This document shows, piece by piece, positions 1 through 8,306 of a DNA stretch of 64,000 bases (its first letter is position 1; each line of letters begins with the position of its first letter). The DNA is taken from assembly GCA_965226025.1 (NCBI GenBank), contig CBDDCD010000002.1, positions 2,046,001 to 2,110,000 on the forward strand. Direction: 5' to 3'. Under the pieces are notes generated by a model. The model was not told where the DNA came from. It searched no databases and saw nothing but the letters and a program-made list of their open reading frames with translations. The DNA is from Moanibacter sp965226025 (GTDB lineage: Bacteria; Verrucomicrobiota; Verrucomicrobiia; Opitutales; UBA2987). Position numbers and translations under genes: made by a program.

Positions 1-744
1 CCGGCCTTCCCAATAATGCTTGGGCAAAATCGTCATCTAGCCGATGATCAGAGGTAATTCGAGGTTGGTCTCGCCGCCGAAAGTGAACTGCACCGTACGA
101 TCGCCTACCTTTTCGGCGCTCTCCACATCGGCCCAATAGCTGCGGTAGAAAGGATGTCCTTTGGCCTTGATAGTCTCCAAACTGAAGATGACATCCTCTA
201 CGGTGACCGGTTTGCCGTCGTGCCAGCGCGCCTCGGGCCGCAGGGCGAAGCGCACCCAGGAGCGGTCCTCGGGCATCTCGACGAATTCGACCAACTCCCC
301 GTACATGGTAAGAGGCTCATCGACCGATCTCGCCATCAGATTGTTGTAGATCAAGCTGATGCTGGAAGCCGGCGTCCCTTTGAGAATGAGGTTGTTGAGG
401 CTGTCAAAGGAACCGTTCCGGCCCAAGCGGATTTTGCCCCCTTTAGGCGCGGCTGGATTGACAAAGTTGAAGTGGGTGTACTCCGTCCCATACTTGATGT
501 CGCCGTGCATGGCGATGGCGTGGCCCCGGTAAATCCCATCGACAAACTCCATGGCAAAGCCCGGGGCTTCGGCCAGAGCTTCGGTCGCTGAGTCCGCGGT
601 GGGAGCAACCTCTTTTTTCGGTGGGACCGAATCTCCCGATTGGCCACCGCACCCCAGCACCACGGCCAAATAGGCAACGGCAACCACCGCGCTAAAGCCG
701 CGCCAAAATCTCACCCCATAGCCCACTGCCTTTATTGCTTCCAT
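1..744 (-). pseudogene. Peptide-type ABC transporter substrate-binding lipoprotein (YejA/OppA-like), interrupted by in-frame TAG and by the window edge
   Basis: Solute-binding protein of the family-5 type that would present oligopeptides or similar ligands to an inner-membrane ABC importer. Residues 1-31 form a lipoprotein signal ending VVLGC, making Cys32 the likely lipidated residue. The mature part shows PKGGKIRLG, NNLILKG and WHDGKPVTVEDV, typical of the family. The ATG at 742-744 has a good AAGGTGAG ribosome site just upstream. Reading stops at TAG (37-39), yet the same frame continues to the edge as M-T-I-L-P-K-H-Y-W-E-G-R, which is what the family carries right after a conserved G-Q pair. 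The TAG therefore most likely replaces a CAG codon, so this is scored as a nonsense pseudogene (or a base-call error) rather than a short protein. IS copy A begins about 80 bases upstream of the start and may separate the gene from its promoter. Confidence 0.8.
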
Positions 745-1025
745 AGACTCACCTTAGAATGGATTTTACATTTCAAGGCAATCTAGCGCGAAAAGGCCGA
801 TCGGGTCAACGGCCGGAACACTAGGTAGAGGCTGTCCCAAATCCGAGAGGATTTGGGTGGAAGCCTGATACCGATATCAATCTTCGTCACGTTATGTAGA
901 CCACGACATGCCTTCCGTCCTCGGTAGCTTACCTTTTATCCGTTATGCACCTTTCCAGCACCCTTCCTCTCGCTTTGAGTCGATAGTTCTCCCAAGGAAG
1001 CGCCTCTGACTCGATTCTTGGATCC

Positions 1026-2504
1026 CTATGCCGCCTGCGTTGCCTCTTTCTCATGTTCTTGCGCAAGTCTCTGCGCGATTTTCCATAGATTGTGGGACAG
1101 AACCGACCAGGCCACGCTAAGGTTACGGTTGTCAAAGCCTTTGCTGCGTATCTTGCCCCCGTGCCATCGGTTCTTGAGCACTCCGATCCGGCCTTCGGTG
1201 CTCCCTCGTCGTCGCTGCAACCGGACAAAGCGCGGCTCCTCCATCCGCTCCTTGAGCTCTTGTGGATTGCGGGGCGTAAGGGCGTCAAAAATCCCCTCTG
1301 CCTGGAGCCGCTTGCTGGCCGCCTTCGAGGCATAGCCCCGATCCCCACTGATCGCTTCGATCTTCTCCTCTAAAGCGAAGCCCTTTTGCCTCTCCAGACT
1401 TTCCCAAAGCTGCTTCAATTCGCTCGGGGCCTGCCCCCCATACAGTTTCCAGTCCAACAGATATCCCTCTGCGCTCTCGCATAAATAAAGGGTGTTGCCA
1501 AACTCCACCTCCCGATCTGCCTTGCCTCGCACGATGACGTCAATCTCAGGTTCGTAGGCGCTCAGGATCTTCTCCTCATTCTTCACCTGCCGCCCCCCTA
1601 TGATCCGTTCGTGCGCCTGTTTCATGACCTGCGGTATCTGCTCTAACATACCATCCATTCGCTCGATGATTCGGCTCGCCTTCTTCTCGGTGTAATCGCT
1701 TTGCATCCACATAGCTTCCAATAAGTCACGGTGGCGAAGGGCATGGCCCTCAATCTTCTTGAGCAATAGCTTCATCCGCCGCAGGATCCCTTTACGCGCT
1801 TTGCCCGCCTCCCGGCGCCGACGCGCATGCGTCATCTCCAGGCACCGTTTGTTCATCTCCCGAGCCAATCCCTTTGCTCCCTGGGGCATGCGCTGTTTCA
1901 TTCCCGCCTGCCGGATCAGACTGATCGCCTTGAGCAGCGTTGCTCCCACATCCTTGAGCAAGACCCAGTCCACGGGCCAGTGGATGTTCGCTTCCAGGCA
2001 AGTGGCGTCGATCAGGCATTCCCTCGTATCGATCGGCTTCTCTAATCCTGCCTCACCACAATGTTCAGCATTGCCCACCACCTCGGTCATCCTTGCATGC
2101 AGCTGTCTCAGATACGCTTCGTCGAAGAATTTCGAATCCCGTTCCAGACTGCTCTTCGATATTTTCCGGATCCCGTCTACCTCACGCACCCGGCAAAAAT
2201 TAGCCAGAAGCTCACTGCGTCCCAACTCCTGCGACAGACAACGAAAGGATATCCCTCCGAGTAAATGACGCACCACCTCCACCCGTAGCGCTTTTATCGC
2301 TCTTAGAGCGCGTCGCTCCCGATCCTTCCCTCCCGCTTCATCCCATCCTTCCAAGGCTTTTACGATCGCCTCCCTTTCCAGCGAGGAGTCGATCAAAACC
2401 CGGTCAATCCGCTCCATTGTTTCCAGAAACACGGTGTAGTCTTTGCATCGAATGACTGGAGTTAGGGCTGGACGCAGGAAGCTTTGTACGGCAATATTTT
2501 TCAT
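1026..2504 (-). CDS. Transposase of IS copy A (DDE family, ISNCY/IS1182-like)
   Basis: A 492-residue transposase that would cut and join the ends of its own element. The likely catalytic acidic residues are in LIDATCLEANIHW (around residue 167), ISGDRGYASKAASKRL (around residue 394) and GSTEGRIGVLKNRW (around residue 440), the spacing of a DDE enzyme with a long insertion. The middle is rich in basic helices. The protein is identical in translation to copy C at 47256-48734 and to the uninterrupted part of copy B. One silent difference (a G in copy B near 43279 where A and C have A) shows the three are very recent copies. Start is ATG at 2502-2504. Confidence 0.85.
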   Translation of the reverse strand: MKNIAVQSFLRPALTPVIRCKDYTVFLETMERIDRVLIDSSLEREAIVKALEGWDEAGGKDRERRALRAIKALRVEVVRHLLGGISFRCLSQELGRSELLANFCRVREVDGIRKISKSSLERDSKFFDEAYLRQLHARMTEVVGNAEHCGEAGLEKPIDTRECLIDATCLEANIHWPVDWVLLKDVGATLLKAISLIRQAGMKQRMPQGAKGLAREMNKRCLEMTHARRRREAGKARKGILRRMKLLLKKIEGHALRHRDLLEAMWMQSDYTEKKASRIIERMDGMLEQIPQVMKQAHERIIGGRQVKNEEKILSAYEPEIDVIVRGKADREVEFGNTLYLCESAEGYLLDWKLYGGQAPSELKQLWESLERQKGFALEEKIEAISGDRGYASKAASKRLQAEGIFDALTPRNPQELKERMEEPRFVRLQRRRGSTEGRIGVLKNRWHGGKIRSKGFDNRNLSVAWSVLSHNLWKIAQRLAQEHEKEATQAA

Positions 2505-2555
2505 GAGAAGGGCGTGCTTTGTATTTGACTAACGCAAGCATAAGCGCCCTTTTTC

Positions 2556-2587
2556 GCCGGATCGAGCTTTTTGCAGCTCTATCCGGC
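2556..2587 (-). terminator. Hairpin between IS end and transposase start (copy A)
   Basis: GCCGGAT and ATCCGGC pair around an inner AGCT/AGCT stem with an A-rich loop, between the IS terminus and the transposase ATG. Present in all three copies (42979-43010 and 47173-47204). Position and shape suit a hairpin that keeps read-through transcription from reaching the transposase, as known for many IS; inference only. Confidence 0.5.
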
Positions 2588-2650
2588 CTTTTTTTTGCCC
2601 ATAACTCATTAAAAATCAATTGTTTCCACCACTGGGACGGGCTCTAGGTA

Positions 2651-2863
2651 TCGGGAAAGCCCAAAACATCGGCAGGCGGCTGCGCCGGTGTGCCGAATTT
2701 GTTCCAGATTTCCATCGGCTCGCCGCTCGCCCGCCTCGAGTCGCTGATTGCCCTGAATACAATCCTTGCCCGCTTCCCTCGGATCCGACTGGCTGAACAG
2801 CCTGAACCGGTAGCGAATATCACTCGGCTGGTTCTGAAATCGTTGCCGGTATTGCTGCAGTAG
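2651..2863 (+). pseudogene. Cytochrome P450 C-terminal remnant
   Basis: The plus-strand frame ending at TAG (2861-2863) reads GSPLARLESLIALNTILARF followed by PRIRLAEQPEPVANI and LKSLPVLLQ, which is the helix L and C-terminal region of bacterial cytochrome P450s just after the haem cysteine. Upstream, at 2651-2740, another frame gives RESPKH, the residues that normally precede the FG-x-G-x-H-x-C haem loop, but the loop itself is scrambled by small indels. Only about the last 70 residues remain; no matching 5' part is seen on the far side of IS copy A. The gene was therefore a relic and makes no active monooxygenase. Confidence 0.7.
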
Positions 2864-2972
2864 AAGGTCTGACGTTCGAAGAGGCAGAGACCTCACCGCA
2901 GGCGGGTTCGACCCGTCGTCGCTTCAACCTCGAATCGAAATACTACTACCGGGGCTCTGCGCTTCAGGTTAT

Positions 2973-3106
2973 GGCAAAAAAATGGCGAGCAAAAATATCC
3001 AGAGGAGATCGATGTCTTTTCGGTCGGGTCAAGGGCTCGATTCAATCGTCGAAAATTCATCGCGGCCACGATAACTCCATATATTTTTGCCCGCCATTTT
3101 TTTGCC
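2973..3106. repeat. 134-bp imperfect palindrome, MITE-like
   Basis: The ends 2973-2998 and 3081-3106 are inverted repeats matching at 25 of 26 positions (GGCAAAAAAATGGCG... against its reverse complement). Pairing continues inwards, with CGATGTCTTTTCG matched at 11 of 13 to a segment near 3052-3064. Both strands therefore translate to similar peptides containing AKKWRAKI. No transposase and no clear target duplication. Could be a MITE or a large stem-loop. The rest of 2864-3414 has no recognisable gene; a CCCGGC-TT-GCCGGG hairpin lies near 3301-3316. Confidence 0.6.
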
Positions 3107-3414
3107 ACAGAAATCGTCTTCTCCACGATTCATCGAAAAAGTTTACGACAAAGGTTCAGGAAATCGACAAAGCTTACGATGAGGCTTGCGACGAAAGTTC
3201 TCCTCTTCGAATTCTCTAATGCGACACCCGAAACCCAGCAGTTTGTGTCAACTTCTGATCCGGATTGGACAATGCCAAACATCCGTTGTTTTCTCGAATC
3301 CCCGGCTTGCCGGGTGAGATTATCGAACCCGTTGGACCTTCCTTTTCGTTAATGCTATTATCTTTACCTGAACCCTCTTGGAACAAGATCGAAAAGGTCT
3401 CTCGGGAAAGCCCA

Positions 3415-4185
3415 CTAAAATGCATCTTCAAATGGATAGAAGAGATGGTAGGCTGTCCAACCGCCGTCAACTCGGAGGATCTCGCCTGTCATATAGGATG
3501 ATTCTTCATCGTTGGCAAGAAAGAGGACGGATTCGACGACTTCATCGAGGGTTCCCAGGCGCCCCATTGGGATGCGTCCAAGATAGGCCTCTTCGGTTAC
3601 AATGCCTTGGTCGATGCCTTCCTGAACGAGGTCGGTCATGACGACACCTGGCGCGACTGCATTTACGCGCACGCCATGCTCTGCCCATTCCGCGGCCAGG
3701 ACTTTCGTGAGCATAATCAGGCCGGCCTTTGCAGAGCAATAGGGCGCCCGAGCTTTTTGCGCAAGAAGCCCATTGACGGAGGCGATGTTGACCATGTTTC
3801 CGCTACCCTGTTCCAGCATGATCCTTCCGACTTGATTTGCGCAGTAAAAGGCGCCACTCAGCATCACATTTATATCCGCATCCCAGTCTTCCGGAGTCAG
3901 CTCAACGGCGGTGCCTTTATGAGCAACCCCTGCGTTGTTGATCCAAATATCGATGAGCCCGAAGCGGTCTCTTATCGACTGCACAACCCTCTTTACGGCG
4001 AGGGGGTCACGAACATCGAGTTGCTCGAATGCCGCGTTCAGCTTTTCGGCTGCGCCGGCTCCGGTTTCAGGATCTATCTCCGCAATGATGACCTTTGCGC
4101 CTTCTCTTGCAAAAGCTTCTGCCAGGGCGTAACCGATGCCGCGCCCAGCTCCCGTAATGCAAGCGACTTTATCCTGAAATTTGAT
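3415..4185 (-). CDS. Short-chain dehydrogenase/reductase, probable ATC start
   Basis: NAD(P)-dependent oxidoreductase of the classical SDR family acting on an unknown alcohol or carbonyl. Counting from the proposed start, TGAGRGIG (11-18) is the dinucleotide-binding loop, NNAG follows the fourth strand, and NIASVNG plus YCSAK provide the Ser, Tyr and Lys of the active site; GRIPMGRLG and a C-terminal VDGGWTAY complete the fold. Length from this start is 256 residues, normal for the family and equal to its neighbour. There is no ATG, GTG or TTG where homologues begin: an AAGGAG ribosome site is followed nine bases later by ATC (4183-4185). The nearest ATG (4273-4275) would add 30 unrelated residues. 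The gene is last in a minus-strand run after the VOC protein and a second SDR. ATC initiation or a mutated ATG are both possible. Confidence 0.85.
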   Translation of the reverse strand: MKFQDKVACITGAGRGIGYALAEAFAREGAKVIIAEIDPETGAGAAEKLNAAFEQLDVRDPLAVKRVVQSIRDRFGLIDIWINNAGVAHKGTAVELTPEDWDADINVMLSGAFYCANQVGRIMLEQGSGNMVNIASVNGLLAQKARAPYCSAKAGLIMLTKVLAAEWAEHGVRVNAVAPGVVMTDLVQEGIDQGIVTEEAYLGRIPMGRLGTLDEVVESVLFLANDEESSYMTGEILRVDGGWTAYHLFYPFEDAF

Positions 4186-4320
4186 CCTGCTACTCTCCTT
4201 ACACTTTGAGTAGGTGTTTAGTGTGATTGCTAATGGTCTTAAAGTTCTTGCAAGTTTTTTCGAACTTCGGGTCATGCCCTTGAGAAGTTGCTGTTTTTCC
4301 GCTTTGCTCTAAAGACGTAC

Positions 4321-5091
4321 TCAAAGTGGTAGATTACCCCAGGCAACCCATCCGCCGTCTACGGTCACAGTGGTGGCAGTGATATAGCTTGCGCGGTCGC
4401 TGACCAGAAATTGAACCACAGCCGCGATTTCCTCCACTTCGCCGACCCTTCCCATGGGTATCCGACTATTGTAATTATCGAGCGAGGCAATTCCTTCGTC
4501 GACCACCTGCTGCAACATGGCAGTTCGCGTCACGCCGGGAGCGATACCGACCACCCGAACACCGCGCCGTGCCCACTCCGTGCCGATGTTTTCCGTCAGA
4601 CTGATGACCGCGGCTTTGGCGCTGTTGTAGGCTGCTCGCAGGGGCCAGCCTCCCAGACCGCCGATTGAGCATACGTTCAGAATGACGCCATTCTTCTGTT
4701 CCAGCATCACTCGCCCAACCGCTCGCATGCATAAGAAGACTCCGTTGTACATCACATCCGACTGTTTATACCAATCGTCCAGAGGAAAGGTCTCAGTGGG
4801 TCCAATTTCCGCCAATCCGGCATTGTTGATGAGGATTTCGATGCGCCCATGACGAGCCAGGACGTCTTCCACAAGCGAGTTGACGCTTTGGGGGTCGCGA
4901 ACATCGGTCTCATGGAAAGCCGCTTTCAGCCCCGCTTCTGTCAGCCGCTGGACAGAATCTTGCCCGGTTTCTGGATCGATTTCGGCGATGATGACCTCAG
5001 CGCCGGCTCGACTCAGTCTTTCCGCGATTCCAAAGCCGATGCCGCGGCCCCCGCCGGTCACGATTGTGATTCGACCTTCAAGTTCTCCCAT
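4321..5091 (-). CDS. Short-chain dehydrogenase/reductase
   Basis: Second classical SDR of the cluster, 256 residues. It shows TGGGRGIG for the nucleotide-binding loop near residues 12-19, NNAG around 90, NVCSIGG with YNSAK as the catalytic Ser-Tyr-x-x-x-Lys set, and VDGGWVAWG at the C terminus. An acidic residue at the end of the second strand (IIAEIDPETG) favours NAD over NADP in this family, though that is only a rule of thumb. It shares the AEVIIAEIDPETG block with the downstream SDR, so the two are probably old duplicates working on related substrates. It lies between the VOC gene and the other SDR on the same strand, with about 135-150 bases on each side. Substrate cannot be told from sequence. 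Confidence 0.88.
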   Translation of the reverse strand: MGELEGRITIVTGGGRGIGFGIAERLSRAGAEVIIAEIDPETGQDSVQRLTEAGLKAAFHETDVRDPQSVNSLVEDVLARHGRIEILINNAGLAEIGPTETFPLDDWYKQSDVMYNGVFLCMRAVGRVMLEQKNGVILNVCSIGGLGGWPLRAAYNSAKAAVISLTENIGTEWARRGVRVVGIAPGVTRTAMLQQVVDEGIASLDNYNSRIPMGRVGEVEEIAAVVQFLVSDRASYITATTVTVDGGWVAWGNLPL

Positions 5092-5117
5092 GGAAATATC
5101 CGATCAAGAGTTCAGAG

Positions 5118-5239
5118 TTCAGAGGTTCACGGTTCACCGGTTGGGAAGAGCGAAGACGGTTATTGAGCGGTACGAGGAAATCAAAACTCAGCAAGATACA
5201 AGGCGGACGACCGCGTACCCAGAACCGTGAACCTCTGAA
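5118..5239. repeat. Perfect 18-bp inverted repeat between VOC and SDR genes
   Basis: TTCAGAGGTTCACGGTTC at 5118-5135 is the exact reverse complement of 5222-5239. The 86 bases between hold no gene. The arms could form a long-range stem in the VOC-SDR transcript or be ends of a small dispersed repeat. A partial third unit, GTTCAGAG, sits directly before the left arm. Confidence 0.75.
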
Positions 5240-5244
5240 CCCTG

Positions 5245-5697
5245 TCACTCTGACACCTGACACAATTCGACGATGATACCGTCGGGGTCTTTCATATAAA
5301 GGGCCCATCCACCTCTGCTCGGTCCTTCGTCCAAGTAGACCGGTGGTGTGATGAATTCGATCCCCGCTTCCTGAAGGCGCTCGTAAATCGATTTCAGGTC
5401 ATCGACCATGTAGGCGACGTGACCGCTTCCCGGATTATTCGGCGTCATGTCCTGTTTGACTCCTTTGGGGTGTTTGTATTGGAGCAACTCGAGCGCATGT
5501 TCCGAACCGGGAATCTTAAGCAGGACGGCATAAACAACGGCATCGGGGAATCCGACAATGGTACGGAAGTAGGTGTTTGTAACCGCAGGCCGTTCACTGT
5601 AAACTTCGAATCCCAGCAGATCACGGTAAAAGGCCAACGAGCATTCCATGTCGCTGACCGTGTAGCAGGTGTGATGTGTTCCTGTGAATTTTCCCAT
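5245..5697 (-). CDS. VOC-family (glyoxalase/dioxygenase fold) protein
   Basis: A 150-residue single-unit vicinal-oxygen-chelate protein with two beta-alpha-beta-beta-beta modules. Probable metal ligands are visible at family positions: His in THHTCYTV near the N terminus, Glu in HALELLQY, His in GSGHVAYMV and Glu in GIIVELCQV near the C terminus. A complete ligand set suggests an active lyase, isomerase or dioxygenase rather than a binding protein. It is the first gene of a minus-strand run with two SDR dehydrogenases, so the three probably process one carbon source. Start chosen at ATG 5695-5697; a TTG directly before it would add one residue. The exact reaction is not recognisable. Confidence 0.8.
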   Translation of the reverse strand: MGKFTGTHHTCYTVSDMECSLAFYRDLLGFEVYSERPAVTNTYFRTIVGFPDAVVYAVLLKIPGSEHALELLQYKHPKGVKQDMTPNNPGSGHVAYMVDDLKSIYERLQEAGIEFITPPVYLDEGPSRGGWALYMKDPDGIIVELCQVSE

Positions 5698-5804
5698 CAA
5701 GCTTCAAACTGCTGTGGAATTCCGACAGTCTGTTGATCTTCGAAAGCTACTTTATCCGTTGATGTCAGACTACCCCAAAGGCGCTTTTGCACAAGCCCGG
5801 ATGT

Positions 5805-5820
5805 TCTCTCTCTCTCTCTC
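5805..5820. repeat. (TC)8 microsatellite
   Basis: Eight perfect TC units in the non-coding stretch between the divergent VOC gene and the nucleotidyltransferase module. Too far from either start to be a sure phase-variation tract. Confidence 0.7.
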
Positions 5821-5916
5821 CATAGTCGGCCGGAACGGAGAAACGATAAAACTGATTCCGAAACTCGTATCATCGCAGGCACTTTAGCCTTGCGGCACCC
5901 TAAAGCGGATAGGACG

Positions 5917-6150
5917 ATGGGTAAGACAGAAATGGATCCCATCATCAATCTACAAGACTCCGCTACGAAAGTCGTAGGGAAGCGAAAGCCGCCACATGAT
6001 TCTTTCCGTGCGGGGATGGCTCTGCAAGATACCGTCGTGGCGCTGGGCCAATCCCAGGGTAAGGGCTTAGTGCCGAAGGGCGTTTTCCGATTCAACTCTC
6101 ATGAGGAAGCCGATCGATGGATGTGGGAGATGCTGGCAAGGATTCGGTAG
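5917..6150 (+). CDS. Small partner (putative antitoxin) of the AbiEii-like nucleotidyltransferase
   Basis: A 77-residue acidic/basic mixed protein without signal peptide. Its C-terminal block FRFNSHEEADRWMWEMLARI resembles small proteins found directly upstream of MNT-fold nucleotidyltransferases. Its last 34 bases overlap the start of that gene in another frame, a tight coupling typical of two-gene modules. ATG at 5917 was chosen because GGATAGGA lies just upstream; a TTG at 5890 would add nine residues of low quality. Antitoxin function is inferred only from position and size. Confidence 0.6.
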   Translation: MGKTEMDPIINLQDSATKVVGKRKPPHDSFRAGMALQDTVVALGQSQGKGLVPKGVFRFNSHEEADRWMWEMLARIR

Positions 6151-6653
6151 AGGGTACGGGAAGCGAACTGGAGTCGCGTGCTCCGCGTGAGGACGACCTC
6201 GTGCTCCTGTGTCGGCGCCTCAACGAGCTCGGAGCCAATTATATGGTGATTGGGGGGTTCGCGGTCATTCTGGCGGGGTTCCCTCGAGCAACCGTCGATA
6301 TCGACCTCCTGGTGGCGACAGATCCTGAAAATGAAGCCCGTGTCTTTCAGGCCCTTGAGATTCTTCCGGATCAAGCCGTCAAGGAACTGAAGACGGGAGA
6401 AATCGAAAAGTATGGAGTCGTTCGTGTCGCGGACGAAGTGGTAGTTGATCTCATGAAAAGCGCCGGGGGGATCGACTACAACGAGGCCACGAGTGATAGC
6501 GTGATCCATGACGTCAAGGGTGTGCCCATCCCTTTTGCGTCACCTCGTCTACTCTGGCGTATGAAAAAGGTTACACACCGAGAAAAGGACGTCGCCGATC
6601 TCGTTTTTCTAAGAAGATATCTTGCGGAACGTGATGGTCACGCTCCAGAGTGA
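6117..6653 (+). CDS. Nucleotidyltransferase of the AbiEii/MNT type
   Basis: 178-residue protein with a minimal nucleotidyltransferase core: VIGGFAVILAGFPRATVDID, where the Gly46-Gly47 pair and Asp61/Asp63 form the nucleotide- and metal-binding centre. Such enzymes transfer nucleotides to tRNA or proteins and act as toxins in AbiE-type modules, but some have other substrates. The C-terminal part (FASPRLLWRMKK... KDVADLVFLRRYL) is typical of the group. The preceding 77-residue gene overlaps it by 34 bases. Several in-frame ATGs exist near the start, so the first 20 residues are uncertain. Confidence 0.75.
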   Translation: MDVGDAGKDSVEGTGSELESRAPREDDLVLLCRRLNELGANYMVIGGFAVILAGFPRATVDIDLLVATDPENEARVFQALEILPDQAVKELKTGEIEKYGVVRVADEVVVDLMKSAGGIDYNEATSDSVIHDVKGVPIPFASPRLLWRMKKVTHREKDVADLVFLRRYLAERDGHAPE

Positions 6654-6751
6654 TGGCCGGTATATTGTCAGGATTCTTGCGATCCCGGCTACATTCGATT
6701 CGTGTCCGAAAAAAGTGAACCCGGCTTCGCAAGAAACCCGTTCGCCTTCCA

Positions 6752-7162
6752 CTACTCGCGCATCCTCCTGGGGAAAAATCGCCCGGTTCGTTCCATGTAA
6801 TTGAGGTAGTCCTGTCCAAATCGCTCGATCAGTTTCTCTTCTTCGATTCGGGTTCGTAATAGGAGCAGACCGAAGGCGCAGGCACCGGTGAGTGCGATAA
6901 ACCAGTTCGCGGTCACCAGGGAGTTTGCTGTTACTGCCAGAATAGTGGCGAGATAGAACGGGTGGCGTACCCACCGATACGGACCGGACGTCACCAGGCT
7001 ATGTTCTGATCTTGTTACGACTGTGTCCGTCAGGTTCCTGCCGAGAGTTCGAAAAGTCACGATCAGGAGCAAGCCGGTCGGGATCCCGATCCCGACACCC
7101 GCCCAACGCAACCAGAGCGGCAAGGGAAGGGAAGACCAGGCCATCTTGGAGGGATCGATAAG
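6752..7162 (-). pseudogene. C-terminal two thirds of an isoprenylcysteine carboxyl methyltransferase-type membrane protein (split gene, part 2)
   Basis: Membrane methyltransferase of the ICMT/PEMT superfamily. The signature GPYRWVRHPFYLA and the C-terminal RIEEEKLIERFGQDYLNYM are the S-adenosylmethionine-binding half; hydrophobic segments precede and follow. The natural N terminus is missing: the IS1595 terminus begins at 7162, and an in-frame ATG inside the IS inverted repeat (7181-7183) gives only a fortuitous seven-residue leader. The missing 64 residues lie at 26809-27000 on the same strand. Joining Leu64 there to Ile at 7157-7159 here restores an uninterrupted 199-residue protein, the normal family length. 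The two parts are 19.6 kb apart. Confidence 0.85.
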
Positions 7163-8244
7163 GGAATTATATACAAAAGTCACAGTTTTCTTTCAAATTT
7201 CCTTGGCTTCACCCCTTAATCCATTGTACATTAGTCACAATGAAAGCACCAGGTAAAGCGGAACGCAAGGGAATCTAAGTCATTGAGTTAATGGAGATGT
7301 TCCCGAATGATGAAATTTCTCGAAAGTGGTTTGAGGGCGTTCGGTGGCCGAACGGACCGGAGTGTCCTCATTGCGGATCGGCCAATGTCCAAGCAGGGAT
7401 CAAACATCGATCCATGACTCACCGTTGCAGGGATTGCGAAGATCGCAAGATGTTCTCACTGAAAACCGGCTCGGTCATGGAAGGTTCAAAATTGGGTTAT
7501 CAGAAGTGGGCGATTGCGATTTACCTTCTCACCACAAACCTCAAGGGTGTTTCAACCATGAAGCTTCACCGCGATCTTGCCATAACGCAAAAGAGTGCGT
7601 GGCACCTGGCCCACAGATTGCGGGCAGCATGGGGGGAGCAGAAAACGGTGAAGCTGGCAGGGCCGGTAGAAGTTGATGAGTCCTATTTCGGGGGTCTGGA
7701 GAAGAACAAGCACGCTTCCAAGAAGCTCAATGCGGGGCGCGGGCCTGTGGGTAAGACTGCCGTTGTGGGCATCAAGGACCGCCCGACGCGCAAGATTGTT
7801 GCGGGTGTCGCACCGTCAACCGATGCAATTACCTTGCAGGGATTTGTGAAGAGAAACGTCGCTCCCAACGCGAAGATTTACACCGACGAAAGCCGCGCCT
7901 ATGAGGGCTTGAATCGTGAAGCGGTGCGCCACAGTGTAGGCGAGTATGTCAAAGGCCAAGCCCATACCAATGGGATGGAATCTTTCTGGGCGATGCTCAA
8001 GCGCGGGTTTTACGGGGTCTACCATCGGATGAGCCCCAAGCACCTGCACCGCTATGTGCAGGAATTTTCTGGCCGGCATAACGAGCGGCCCAAGGATACC
8101 ATTGACCAACTGTCAGCCATGGTCAGGGGTATGTGTGGAAAACGGCTGACGTATGAGGAGTTAATCGATGAACCTGAATTTTATGAGGAGACGGAGTTAG
8201 ACATTCGAAAGTAAGCCTAAAGATGATTTTTGTCTCAAATTCCC
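7162..8244 (+). mobile_element. IS1595-family insertion sequence
   Basis: A 1083-bp element with one transposase. Imperfect inverted repeats are visible: GGGAATTATATACAAAAGTC on the left (from 7162) and GGGAATTTGAGACAAAAATC read inwards from 8244, 17 of 21 positions matching. No 8-bp duplication is found: the left flank belongs to the methyltransferase gene, the right flank (AAGGCGGC) to a DNA methyltransferase relic. This suggests recombination after insertion. Exact ends are approximate. Confidence 0.7.
7291..8214 (+). CDS. IS1595-family transposase (ISXO2-like)
   Basis: 307-residue transposase with an N-terminal zinc ribbon (Cys25-x-x-Cys28 and Cys46-x-x-Cys49) followed by the ISXO2-like DDE domain. 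Catalytic segments visible are VEVDESYFGG, a second acidic residue in KIYTDESRAYEG and GMESFWAMLKRGFYG with the HRYVQEFSGRHN block that follows. All family landmarks are present and the frame is open, so the enzyme may be active. It lies within imperfect terminal repeats at the left junction of the segment that splits the membrane methyltransferase gene. Confidence 0.9.
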   Translation: MEMFPNDEISRKWFEGVRWPNGPECPHCGSANVQAGIKHRSMTHRCRDCEDRKMFSLKTGSVMEGSKLGYQKWAIAIYLLTTNLKGVSTMKLHRDLAITQKSAWHLAHRLRAAWGEQKTVKLAGPVEVDESYFGGLEKNKHASKKLNAGRGPVGKTAVVGIKDRPTRKIVAGVAPSTDAITLQGFVKRNVAPNAKIYTDESRAYEGLNREAVRHSVGEYVKGQAHTNGMESFWAMLKRGFYGVYHRMSPKHLHRYVQEFSGRHNERPKDTIDQLSAMVRGMCGKRLTYEELIDEPEFYEETELDIRK

Positions 8245-8306
8245 AAGGCGGCCGCATCTTGAACGGTTGGCGGCGGTTTACGGTGGGCTATTCTCTGCTT
8301 AACCTT

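Larger units (their letters stand above)
828..2644 (-). mobile_element. Insertion sequence copy A (DDE transposase, ISNCY/IS1182-like), complete
   Basis: Complete 1817-bp element encoding one transposase on the minus strand. Two more copies occur at 42922-47109 and 47116-48932. The termini read GAGGCTGTCCCA (left) and, from the other end, GAGCCCGTCCCA, so 10 of 12 terminal bases match as an inverted repeat. TAGGTA lies directly on both sides (822-827 and 2645-2650), readable as a 6-bp target duplication. Alternatively the outer TA pairs belong to the element (826-2646) and only GG is duplicated; the same TA occurs at all six ends of the three copies. The insertion lies between the start of the solute-binding-protein gene and a P450 relic. 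The family name is a judgement from transposase architecture only. Confidence 0.85.

Noticed and set aside
3607..4209. 200-residue reading on the plus strand
   Set aside because: Mirror of the SDR gene; the SDR has complete motifs, this frame has none.
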